Below the pieces are notes generated by a model. That model was not told the origin of the DNA, searched no databases, and saw only the letters and a list, made by a program, of their open reading frames with translations. Below, piece after piece: positions 1 to 9,036 of a stretch of 64,000 nt of DNA (the stretch's first letter is position 1; the number at the start of each line of letters is the position of its first letter). This DNA is from Cryptomeria japonica (Eukaryota > Streptophyta > Pinopsida > Cupressales > Cupressaceae). The stretch is taken from contig NW_026729280.1 in the NCBI RefSeq assembly GCF_030272615.1, forward strand, positions 1 through 64,000. Reading direction: 5' to 3'. The position numbers and the translations under genes are program-made.

Positions 1-1025
1 CCTTTCCCAACTAAGTTGAGTTTGGACATGTTTCCCATAGAGATCTAGATTTTGGTACTCTCCTCCTTATAACTAGAGATGTATTGTCTAACTCCTATCA
101 TATGAAATGACACCCCACTATCTATGTACCAAACACACTGCGAGGTTGAGCTAACCATACACACTATGAGTGCAAACTCATCTTCCATTCTATTCAAGAG
201 CTCATCTGCACTTGTTGAAGCTGCAACTTGTTTCTTGCCTTTCTTGTCATTCTTCTTCCTTTCTGGGCAATCGCTGACATAGTGGCCAAAATCATGACCA
301 CCGTAGCACTTGATCTTCAACAAGTCTATCTTCTTCTTCTCACCTTGTGGATTTGATCCTTAGCTAGACCCCTTCTTTGCTTTTCCTTTACCTGCTAGGG
401 CAACGTTCTCCTATTCTGCCTCACTTTTCTGACTCTTATTGTTGGCTCCATTAACAAGGCTTAGTCTAAGCTCCTCCTGAGTGAACTCACTACAAAGTCG
501 ATCCCAACTTGGTAAGGTGTCTCGTCCATTCACAACTTGAACAAAGACATCCCACTGCTTAGAAAACCCATTTAGGGCTATCTGTACCAGTTCATCATCA
601 CTTGGTTTATCTCCAATAGCTGCTAACTCATCCTTGACAAGTCTGAGTCTGGTGAGGTAACTCGTCATGTTTTCTCCCTTATTCATTCAAGTATTCCTCA
701 GCTTTTCTCTGAGAATTAGCTTTCGATTAGTGGTAGCATTTTGGTATAGATTCAGAATGGCATCTCACATCTTCTTTGCAGTATCTAACTTTGCAATATG
801 TGGAACTATATGGTCCTTGACACCATCAAGGATTAGCCTCCTCGCCTTGGAATCATCCTTCTTGTATACTGCAAGTTGTGTTGCATCTGTAGGTATAGTC
901 ACAACAATGGTATCATATTCCTTGATACCATTGTCTTCTAGCAATAAAGAAATTCTGGCTTTCTAGACACCAAAATTAGAGGCTCCATCTAATCTGTCCT
1001 GATATCTAAAACCAACTGAGGCCAT
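1..1025 (-). pseudogene. gag: Copia A gag-protease fragment, five in-frame stops
   Basis: One reading frame runs from an ATG at 1025 (MASVGFRYQD) to the window edge. It shows a copia gag (UBN2/retrotran_gag_2 type), with the typical stretch after MNKGENMTSYL, then a zinc knuckle CYGGHDFGHYVSDC whose second cysteine is glycine. The start of the aspartic protease follows (WYIDSGVSFHM; catalytic DSG kept). The frame is never shifted but holds five stops, two of them TGA or TAG close together in the N-terminal half. Gag packages element RNA in virus-like particles and the protease cuts the polyprotein; neither product is expected from this copy. Confidence 0.88.
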
Positions 1026-1126
1026 CTCAAAGGTTAAAGCAAATAAAAATTCTAAAGAGGTTAAACTAGGTTTTATAAACCCTCAGTTTCCTTCGCCTAG
1101 GGTAAATCTCTTCTACCCTTAACTTA

Positions 1127-1138
1127 GCTCTGATACCA
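1127..1138 (-). other. Primer-binding site of copia A (initiator tRNA-Met type)
   Basis: The minus strand reads TGGTATCAGAGC directly after the LTR. It matches the common plant copia primer site, complementary to the 3' end of initiator methionine tRNA, where minus-strand DNA synthesis starts. Confidence 0.9.
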
Positions 1139-1775
1139 TGTGCAAAATCTATTACAGTTACTGATTATTATCTTGCTATCTTTCATAGATTATTTGAGCA
1201 ACAAATATTGGAAAATAACACAACTGCAATTTCACAAACTCATAAAAAATGTGCAACACAATGAACACAATATTTTTGGACAATTGTCCCTAGAAAAACC
1301 CCTAAGGGAAAACTAGTACTGCGGATGAGAACTGTATTAAAATTTCAGCAAATTAAGAGATACAAATACTGCTTGCCTGTTATTGGCAGAGCTTCGACAA
1401 CCTCCCAATTTCTCCTGCTGAGATTCCACCCTGCTACTATCCCAACGCTATTGCTGTGCCCTTGCTAACACCGCAAGACTACTTGCTAACACTGCAAGTT
1501 CTTCACACAATTCATTCATTCATTGTTTTCCAAATGCCCCTTGACCCTTTATATACTACTCTCATTAGAAAACCAACGGCCAAGATTAATTCTCAATTAA
1601 TGACTGCGATTAAAAACAACCCTAACCAAATTGGTTGCTAGAAGTTTCTAAAAAGAGTCAAATAATTAATAAGAATTGTTTGAACTCTAACTACATTTGT
1701 TAGCAAACAATTATTTACTAATTATTTAACAAATGGACAAACAGCTGTCCAACCTAACAAACTAACAAACTAACA
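1139..1775 (-). repeat. 5' LTR of copia A
   Basis: The LTR is about 637 bp. Read on the minus strand it starts TGTTAGTTTG at 1775 and ends next to the primer site at 1139. A TATA box (TATATAAA, plus positions 1548-1555) lies inside it. The partner LTR is outside the window, so both ends are inferred from the termini and the primer site. Confidence 0.8.
1548..1555 (-). promoter_or_regulatory. TATA box in LTR of copia A
   Basis: The minus strand reads TATATAAA within the LTR, about 410 nt upstream of the primer site. This is the expected place for the core promoter of an LTR retrotransposon. Activity is inferred only. Confidence 0.5.
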
Positions 1776-1809
1776 CAGGTGAAGTAGTTGTAGTAGATTT
1801 ATCACAACT

Positions 1810-1911
1810 TATCGAGTTATGTGTTGATGATTAATTTATCGAGTTATGTGTTGATGATTAATTTACCAGATTTATCACAACTTATCGAGTTATGTGTTGA
1901 TGATTAATTTA
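1810..1911. repeat. 29-bp tandem repeat, three copies
   Basis: A unit beginning tatcgagttatgtgttgatg occurs three times (from about 1810, 1837 and 1883). The first two overlap by two bases, and the third is separated by a partial copy of the sequence that precedes the first. It lies just outside the LTR of copia A. Confidence 0.85.
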
Positions 1912-2201
1912 CCTGGGCATATTTGAATGGAATTCATTAAAGAAAGCATGAGTATGTGAGTAGCGAATAAATATAAACCAAGTGGTTACGAATCTGGAAG
2001 AGACGTTAATTGGTGTGACAATGACTCCTAGCCCACACCATACGGGTTGACGAAATCAGGTCTTAAATCGAAGTCCCTATCTTTTCCATCATCAATTTTA
2101 CCATTACTCCTCTATCTACTGCGACCATAAGGGGTAGGTGATTAGATAGCGTAGAGAATTGGGCATTCATAAGGGGTAACTGATTGAGTTATGGGGGGTG
2201 A

Positions 2202-2305
2202 AGGCACTGGCATGGCATCACCATAAACTGGAGAGACGATTTGGACAGGACACAGGCACTGGCATGGCATCACCATTAACTGGAGAGACGATTTGGACAG
2301 GACAC
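2202..2305. repeat. 52-bp tandem duplication
   Basis: The segment 2202-2253 (aggcactggcatggcatcac...) is repeated directly at 2254-2305 with one mismatch. It lies downstream of the PPR relic on that gene's strand. Confidence 0.93.
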
Positions 2306-2529
2306 AGCATTCTTCTCTGGCAGGTAATAGGACGGCAATCTTAGACAATAGGGGGACAAAAAGAAAACCGAGTTAGGGGTGAAAAATACTAAAAGGCAGT
2401 TGGAACTGCAACAGGAGGCAAGTTTCTCTATTCCATTCTCTTTTCGAAGGCTCCCATTTGGCAGGATGGACCAGGCAGAAGGTTGCATAGTCAGGCTTTA
2501 TAAGCGGACGTTAAAATTTGCTTAGTAGT

Positions 2530-3715
2530 CTTTAAAAAGCCTTTCCTCCGAAATTAATGCATGACAGGAGATGACGTCTCTTTGAGGCTCTTTGTCAAGC
2601 CATTCAAGGGCATTATTTACAATTCCACAGTTTCCCTGTAAGTCTACCCAAGCAGTACCAGCTATTATATCATACAAAAATATCCCTACCGTTACGGGCA
2701 GAAGGAGGTGTCAGCATACGAGTTCATAAAGCTACCATTTTGGCTCAGGCAGAGAGAAAACTGGAAGAATTTGCCTTATGTCTAACGTATGCATTGCTTG
2801 AAAGTTTCTGAAGCCTTTTCAATAATCCCTATATTGTGGGCGGCCTGTGACATGCCAACCATGTTTGGTGGAATGTTTTCTGAGGCTTGTTCAGCAAATC
2901 CCACTTTGGGCCCAGACCCTAAAACATGGTGTTTCATGAGCCAAAATACCTTTAATGAACCCTGTAACAGATCGCATGCCTGGGCTACATTTTTACATTT
3001 TGTATATATGATAACCTCGACTATTGTAATGATAACTTCTGCCAAAATTCTCCCAACGTCTATGCCTGGTGGATGTTCACACCTGTCTCAAAGCTCCTGT
3101 TATGGCATACGCAGGGCTGACGCAGGCGAGGGTGGAAGAATGGGCTTTACGGCTGCCCAGATGTGTTTCCTGTAAGATCTAACACTTTCTTTTGAATTCT
3201 TAAATCCATTTCTCTGCATCAAAAGATCAAATAAAAGAATAATAATAAAGTTTGATGCGCGCACCAGACCCCAAAACATGGTGTTTCATGAGCCAAAATA
3301 CCTTTAATGAACCCTGTAACAGATCGCATGCCTGAGCTACATTTTTACATTTTGTATATATGATAACCTCGACTATTGTAATGATAACTTCTGCCGAAAT
3401 TCTCCCAACGTCTATGCCTGGTGGATGTTCACACCTGTCTCAAAGCTCCTGTTATGGCATACGCAGGGCTGACGCAGGCGAGGGTGGAAGAATGGGCTTT
3501 ACGGCTGCCCAGATGCGTTTCCTGTAAGATCTAACACTTTCTTTTGCATTCTTAAATCCATTTCTCTGCATCAAAAGATCAAATAAAAGAATAATAATAA
3601 AGTTTGATGCGCACAATCCTTTGGGATATTCTATTAAATAGATCACGTGCTTAAGCCTTCACTCCTTAGTTCTCTCTGGAACAGAGTCGAAAGATGGCAC
3701 ATAAAGGCTTAGAGA
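2530..3715 (-). pseudogene. Decayed PPR (pentatricopeptide repeat) gene relic
   Basis: Minus-strand conceptual translation gives broken PPR repeats. Near the 3' side is VDLQGNCGIVNNALEWLDKE followed by PQRDVISCHALIS, matching the familiar plant pattern D-MYAKCG-A-VFD-MPQRDVISWNA-I. Further upstream, about 2785-3045, come NVAQACDLLQG, GFAEQASENI and IGIIEKASETFKQC, followed by the NSSSFLSA stretch. Near 3560 is MQRNGFKNAKES, and near 3690 FDSVPERTKE. Stops and frame changes break it throughout, and a 352-bp block is duplicated inside. PPR proteins bind organelle RNA and help editing, splicing or processing; this copy cannot. A weak WSILPNGSLRK at about 2450 may be a remnant of the region after the last repeats. 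This is the only host-gene-like sequence I recognise here. Confidence 0.72.
2912..3613. repeat. 352-bp direct tandem duplication inside the PPR relic
   Basis: The block 2912-3263 recurs at 3264-3613 with only a few substitutions (for example tgggctac/tgagctac and ttgaattc/ttgcattc). Both copies end with the same A/T-rich stretch and ttgatgcgc. The unit length (about 117 codons, near three 35-residue PPR repeats) suggests unequal exchange within a repeat gene, or a simple tandem duplication after decay. Confidence 0.93.
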
Positions 3716-4061
3716 TATAATGTATTATGAACCAAGGCTGCAATGGGAAATTTAATAGGATTCATGTATAGTTATGGTCGTACCTTTCCCAATCACTGCT
3801 AATGTGTACTTTTGTAGCCTCTAGTTTGTAACTTCAAGAACACTATAGTTTTATTTTCTCATCATTTTACACTCTGAAATTCCTGTGGAGCCCACTGGAA
3901 TTACCTGAGAGTATGAGACTCTCTTTAGTGCTCAACAGAGGAAATTGGGATCTTAGAGTAATCTAGAAAACATAGACAATCGCAGACTTTCGTTTTAGTT
4001 CAGCCTTATAAAAATTATATCTCTTGAATAGGTTCTTGTCTCCATTTATTAATCCAGTCTC
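3716..4061. other. Gene-free stretch
   Basis: Moderately AT-rich DNA between the PPR relic and the left LTR of copia B. I see no coding frame, repeat or RNA gene. Confidence 0.6.
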
Positions 4062-4207
4062 TGTTAATATCTCATTTGCGGTTTAGTTTTATTTAGATTA
4101 TTTTATTAGGTTTTTCTGTTCCGGTAGTTTTGTATAACAGTTTATTTTATTTTATATAACACAGTTTTTACGGGAATATAGATTATATTCAGATTGTCAG
4201 GGAATAC
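4062..4207 (+). repeat. 5' LTR remnant of copia B
   Basis: About 90 bp from 4062 (tgttaatatctcatttgcgg...) match the start of the 3' LTR, including ggtttttctgtt and gttttgtataaca. A second short match, attatattcagattg, lies near 4186. The LTR then fades out and the primer site is missing, so a deletion joins LTR to gag. Confidence 0.75.
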
Positions 4208-4236
4208 AAATTATATTAACCGGAAAAGATACTTGA

Positions 4237-4735
4237 TTGGAATGGCATAGAAAAGTGGAAAATACATTAATTTTTAATCATAATGGAGATGTATATCCTC
4301 ATATACAAGGATGCAAATTTGCTTGGGAAGGCCTTGACAAGTTAAAAAATTTATTTGATTCTCATTCAGAATTGGAATTTATTATGCTGCTAATGGGAAA
4401 GTTCATATTTATCTCACTTCTTTTATTAAGGCACTCCTTCAAGAAAGTAACCAATTGAAAACCATTACTTTTGATTTATTGGTTGACAAGTTGGCTGAAT
4501 GTGAAAAAGATTTTGGAAGAAAAATAGATAATACTAATGAAAATGTTTGTTTTGCTCACCAAGAAAAACCTCTAAATAAGAGCTCTTCAAGAGAAGGTTA
4601 TAATGATAGAGGCAAAGGAAAAATGATAATCAAAATGATAGGCAACATTTATATTGTAAAAGATGTGGTGGAAAAGGAAGTCATGAAACACATGAATGCA
4701 AGTTGTCATGAGATAAGATAGAAAGTTTTAAAGAA
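4237..4735 (+). pseudogene. gag: Copia B gag remnant with zinc knuckle
   Basis: Two frames carry gag pieces. The first holds AWEGLDKLKNLFDSHSELE (about 4328-4384), typical of the copia gag core. The second starts within the last codons of the first and holds DLLVDKLAECEKDF. A frame change then leads to a zinc knuckle at 4655-4699, CKRCGGKGSHETHEC. All its cysteines and the histidine are present, but the Cys-His spacing is five instead of four. The N-terminal half of gag is missing. Role: RNA packaging in particles. Confidence 0.75.
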
Positions 4736-4845
4736 AATAATTTTAAGCAAATAGATAAAACAAAAGTTTATAATGATGATAAACATTTAGATGATAAAAT
4801 TTCAGGAGTAGCCAATTTGCTTGTGATAGTGATGATGATCAATAT

Positions 4846-5169
4846 GTGATTTATGTTTCTGACTTTGCATCTAATTCCTCATGGTATGATTCTTGGATCT
4901 TAGATATTGGAGCCACACATAATATGACATTCCGATGTGATTACTTTGAGGATCATGAAAGTGCATGTGGTCCAATTTATTTAGCTGATAAATCAAGTCT
5001 CAAACCTATTGGAAAAGGAACTATTCGATTTAAGTTGCCTAATCTTCCAGACTTTGTGCTTCATTATGTATTGTTTATTCCTCAATTGCAACGTAATTTG
5101 TTATCACTAGTGTTGATTCGACAACAAGGCTACTATATTTTGTTAAAAGATGGGCAAGTTGTTGTTTGA
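4846..5169 (+). pseudogene. Copia B protease region, active-site triad altered
   Basis: The stretch SWILDIGATHNMT (4891-4929) is the copia aspartic protease active site, but the usual DSG reads DIG. Downstream, VLFIPQLQRNLLSL is the conserved protease C-terminal segment (normally VL-VP-L--NLLSV). The catalytic Asp remains while the neighbouring Ser is lost, so activity is doubtful. The frame ends in a stop at about 5170. Confidence 0.8.
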
Positions 5170-5281
5170 AAACAATCAAATAATCAAGTTGTATTCACTA
5201 GATGTGAGGATGGGAGATTATTAAAACTAAATGGCACTTCTTCTTTTTCTAAAAATTTTGCATCTTATTGAAGAAGGTAGT

Positions 5282-6190
5282 CTATCTCCTATTCTTTGAT
5301 GGCATGCAAGACTTGGGCATATTGGTTATGATAACATTCATATCCTACAAAAGAATGGTGTTGATGGCTTACCTGTTTTGCCTAAAACAATTAAAAAATG
5401 TGAACCATGTATTCTTGCCAAGCAACATAGAAATTCATTTCCTCGCTCCACTTGGAGAGCACAAAGAAAATTGCAGCTTATTCATTCTAATTTATGTGAG
5501 CCTTTACTAGTAAATTCTGTGGGAGGATATAAATATTTCATGTTGTTTATTGATGATTACAGTCGCTTGACTTGGATTTATTTCTTACAGCAAAAATCAA
5601 AAGTTTTTGAAATTTTTAAAAGGTTTCGTATTATGATTGAAAAACAAGCTCAATCTCAAATTGGTACTCTTCGAACAAATAATGGTGGAGAATTTACTTC
5701 TCTAGTTTTTGAGGATTATCTATGTCAAAATGGGATCCAACATCATCTTACTATTTCAAGTACTCCTCAACAAAATGGTGTTGAACGAATAAATAGAACT
5801 ATCATGAATATGGTTCATGCAATGTTATATTTTAAAGGAATCAAATTACATTTTTGGGCTGAAGTAGTAAGAACTGCAATTTATCTTCATAATAGATCTC
5901 CATCATCTGCATTACACCAATCTATTCGATATGAAGTGTGGTTTGGATATCCTCCTTTTGTTCGACATCTTCGCATTTTTGGCTCCACTTGCTATGCTTT
6001 AATTTCCAAGGACAAAAGAAGTAAGTTGTAGCATCACAGTATTAAGTGTATTTTTCTTGGTTATTCAGAATTTTCAAAAGCATATAGGTTGTATGATGAA
6101 CTCAACAAAACTTTATTTACTACATGTAATGTTGTATTTGTTGAAACCTCGAACATTGCTAAAAATGATGAATGTAAATTCAAACAGCTT
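5282..6190 (+). pseudogene. Copia B integrase, two catalytic Asp changed to Asn
   Basis: A gag-pre-integrase zinc-binding remnant (HARLGHIGYDNI, about 5301) is followed, after a frame change, by CEPCILAKQHRNSFPRS and the catalytic core. The core reads IHSNLCEP where IHTDLCGP is usual, and RTNNGGEF where RTDNGGEF is usual, so both catalytic aspartates are Asn. The glutamate motif QQNGVER is present. A stop at 6029 separates the core from the conserved segment FLGYSEFSKAYR. Integrase inserts element DNA into the genome; this copy could not. Confidence 0.87.
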
Positions 6191-6369
6191 GATACACTTA
6201 TAAATTTTTCTCCTTGGATAGAAAACTCTTGTGAGATTCCACATATAGAATCTATATCTCCAAGTGATCTAATTCATGCCGCTCCATCAATCAATGACCA
6301 AGAAGAAACCCATCATGATGAGCTTGAACTCTCTGAACCATTACCACTAATACATCATCTAGTAATGAA

Positions 6370-7440
6370 ATGGTCACAACTTTTGTGCAACCAAAGTCTT
6401 CTATTAAGTGGGCAAAACAAGTCCAACAAACATTGAAAGAGTTAAGACCTAATGAAATAGGTAAAACAGGTACAAGAAGCTCTTACAAAGCAATGCTCCA
6501 AGCTCAAACCAATAGTACAGATAACTTGGAGACCATTGGTGAGCTCATTCTCATAATTGACTATGAACCATCATCCTATAATGAAGCCAAAAATATTACA
6601 GTATGGAGGAAAGCTATGCAAGATGAGTATGATGCTCTTTTGAAAAATGACACATGAGAGTTGGTTGATCCTCCACTTGGTTGTAAATCTATTGGCTACA
6701 AGTGGATTTTCAGGAATAAATATAAAGCAGATGGTACACTTGTCAAACACAAATCTTGACTTGTTGCCAAAGGTTATGATCAAAAGGAGGGAATAAATTG
6801 TGATGAAACCTTTGCACCTACAGTAAAATGGACCACCATTCATTCTTTGTTGGCCCTTGCAGCTCAATATGGGTGGAAAATTCACTAAATGGATGTTAAA
6901 ACAACATTCTTAAATGGTGATCTCAAAGAATTAGTTTATATTACTCAACCAGATCGGTATGCAGTCAATGGAAAAGAACATCAGGTATGCAAGCTTGTCA
7001 AATTATTATATGGTTTGAAACAAGCTCCTTGAGCCTGGTATGAAAAACTTACCAAGTATCTCTCAAAGTTGAATTTCCACCATTTGGAATTTGATGTTGC
7101 CACATTTTTTGTTTAAAAACTTGATAACACTATTGTATATCTTGTTGTTTATGTGGATGATTTATTTATCACTGGTCCTGATGAGAATAATTTTCAAAAT
7201 GTGAAAGAACAACTAAAGCAAGGTTTTGATATGACTGATTTGGGCCACCTTCATTACTATTTGGGTATTGAGGTAAGTCAAACACCTCATTTTATTTTTA
7301 TTACCCAACAAAAATATATTGGTGAACTTTTACATAAGTTTGACATGGCTGATTGTAAGCCCCTTAGTACTCCTATGGAGCAAAATCTTAAGCTCTCTTT
7401 AGAGACCCTTCAACATTGGTTGATGCAACTATCTACATGA
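6370..7440 (+). pseudogene. Copia B reverse transcriptase, several stops
   Basis: The copia RT (RVT_2) can be followed from WRKAMQDEYDALLKND through WIFRNKYKADGTL, ETFAPTVKW, MDVKTTFLNGDL, LLYGLKQAP and the catalytic YVDD at 7150-7161. Stops fall after LLKNDT, before LVAKGY, before MDVK, after KQAP and before KLDNT. Most are one C-to-T change from the expected Arg or Gln codon. The last part (DMTDLGHLHYYLGIEVS) is open. Confidence 0.9.
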
Positions 7441-8060
7441 AATTTGTTGGTAGTTTGATTTATGCTACAACTACCCATCTGAATATATCTTTTGTTGTTG
7501 GAGTTCTTTCAAGGTTTATGCAACAACCTAGAGAAACTCATTGGTTAGCGGTCAAACACATTCTTTTCTATTTGCAAGGTACTCAACACAATGGGCTCAA
7601 ATACTCCAAGAAAAACCAATTTTTTTTGGTTGGCTATTCCGATTCTAATTATGCAGGTGATTCCACATATGGAAAATCTACATCCGAGTATTTAATATAT
7701 CTTGGATCTGTTGTCATCTCTTGGAGATCTAAAAAGCAATATGTTCCAGCCACCTTTGAAGCAACTCGCGAAATCTTATGGCTTCAAAGAATTCTTAAGA
7801 CTTCCAGACACCATAGATTTCATCAACTCCACTCTTCATTGACAATCAATCTACTATCAAAATGGCTAAAAATTCAGTATTTCATGATCACACCAAGCAA
7901 ATCAATACAAAGATTCATTTAATTCTAATCTGAAAGATGGCAGCATATACCTTAAATATTGCCCCACTGCAGATCAACCAATAGATATTCTTACCAAGGC
8001 TTTGGGCAAAGAAAAGTTTGAAAAGTTCAGAGAAATGCTCAGCTTAACCCCTTCAAATTA
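7416..8060 (+). pseudogene. Copia B RNase H, internal deletion
   Basis: The frame overlaps the RT end and reads YMKFVGSLIYATTTHLNISF, then HILFYLQGTQHNGLKY and the RNase H start YSDSNYAGDSTYGKSTSEY. After ISWRSKKQ the usual stretch with the catalytic Glu (STxEAEY) is absent, and the sequence jumps to EATREILWLQRIL. About a dozen residues have been lost. The C-terminal DILTKALGKEKFEKFREML leads to a stop next to the polypurine tract. Confidence 0.85.
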
Positions 8061-8069
8061 AGGGGGGGA
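8056..8069 (+). other. Polypurine tract of copia B
   Basis: AATTAAGGGGGGGA lies directly before the 3' LTR, the plus-strand primer position. It overlaps the stop of the RNase H frame. Confidence 0.85.
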
Positions 8070-8241
8070 TGTTAATATTTCATCAAGGGTTTAGTTTTAT
8101 TTAGATTAATTTTTTGTTAGTTTATTTTATTAGGTTTTTCTGTTTCTGATAGTTTTGTATAACAATTTACAACTATTTTTGCCTCCTACTACAAATTATA
8201 TTCAGATTGCCATTCTTTCCATTTTTTTCTATTTGCTAACA
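8070..8241 (+). repeat. 3' LTR of copia B
   Basis: It starts TGTTAATATTTCATC right after the polypurine tract and probably ends TTTGCTAACA at 8241, about 172 bp. That is short for a copia LTR. The right end is inferred from the terminal inverted TGTTA/TAACA only. Confidence 0.7.
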
Positions 8242-8889
8242 TAGATTCCAGATTTTTATTTTCTGCCTAGGCTCAGTTTCTACCTCATGTTCATATGTAT
8301 CGACACATTTGGGTAACAACACTCATTCTGTTCAGTATCTATCCACACTCTGAACTTTAGCACAAACGATTTTAGGATGGAAATATTGATGGTATTTAGT
8401 TACAGGTTTGAGGAAATGATAGAAAGATTCTCGTTAGTTCATAACTTTGTTAGCCAGAGACTGTTATTGTCAAGCTATCCCCGAATATGTGGCCAGCATC
8501 ATGATCATTGTGCTTGAATTCCTAAAAGTTGGATTAATATTTCTTTGCTGAAAATAAAGTTTTATCATTTGAAAATATTTATAAGAAACTAGCAATGTCA
8601 AGTTAAATTGCATGTTGGGTTAGAGATAGCCTATAGTTAATTGCTTCTTCCTAATTGTAACATCGGGTTAAAGTAATTAGATTCTTGTGTAAATTAAAGA
8701 CGAGGTGAATTTTCTTTAGAATCTTTATATATGTATGAGTTATGAATTAACATATATGCACTTGCTCTACATATATTAGCTTCAGATTTCCGTTGGTGAT
8801 TAGTTTTGGTTAGCAACGATCGAAAGTTGGGATTCTTACCTCAAGTTATATCTAATTATTGTAGGAGACAAATGTTGTGAGGGATGCAT
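8242..8889. other. Gene-free AT-rich stretch
   Basis: No convincing coding frame, RNA gene or recognised repeat. Confidence 0.6.
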
Positions 8890-9036
8890 CTATTCTAGTT
8901 TCAAAAAGACAGTACGAATTAACTAACACGCGTGTTAGTCGAGCGTTTTATACCATCAATTTTGCAATTAATGGTTATGATTGACTAACATGTCACTAAC
9001 ACATCGTACGAAATGTCTATTTTTGAGCTAGAATAG
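8890..9036. mobile_element. MITE-like foldback element, 147 bp
   Basis: The ends are inverted repeats: ctattctag at 8890-8898 and ctagaatag at 9028-9036. The similarity continues inward (tcaaaaagaca...gtacgaa against the inverted ttcgtacg...tgtctatttttga). It runs nearly to the centre, where accatcaatt/aattaatggt pair. An 18-bp perfect palindrome actaacacgcgtgttagt lies at 8922-8939. Size, whole-length foldback and lack of coding match a miniature inverted-repeat transposable element. I could not assign a superfamily or a clear target duplication. Confidence 0.65.

Larger units (their letters stand above)
1..1775 (-). mobile_element. Copia element A, 5' part (LTR, primer site, gag, start of protease)
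   Basis: The order on the minus strand is LTR, tRNA-primer site, gag, zinc knuckle and protease start, which is the 5' end of a Ty1-copia retrotransposon; the rest lies left of the window. The LTR ends and the primer site adjoin correctly. The 5 bp outside the LTR (1776-1780, caggt) should be repeated at the other end of the element, which cannot be seen. Gag has five in-frame stops, so this copy cannot make its own proteins. Confidence 0.9.
4062..8241 (+). mobile_element. Copia element B, decayed, short LTRs
   Basis: The domain order is gag, protease, integrase, RT, RNase H, flanked by related ends that both start TGTTAATAT (4062 and 8070). This is a Ty1-copia element of about 4.2 kb. The left LTR and gag start are damaged and no primer site remains. 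A polypurine tract adjoins the right LTR. At least six stops and several frameshifts interrupt the polyprotein. I could not find a matching target duplication. Confidence 0.9.

Noticed and set aside
1127-1138. tRNA-like matches at primer sites
   Set aside because: TGGTATCAGAGC and variants are complementary to a tRNA end and sit beside LTRs; no tRNA gene structure surrounds them.
2789-3175. Plus-strand open frame of 128 codons
   Set aside because: It is antisense to the PPR relic and shows no domain; the PPR pattern on the other strand explains the region.
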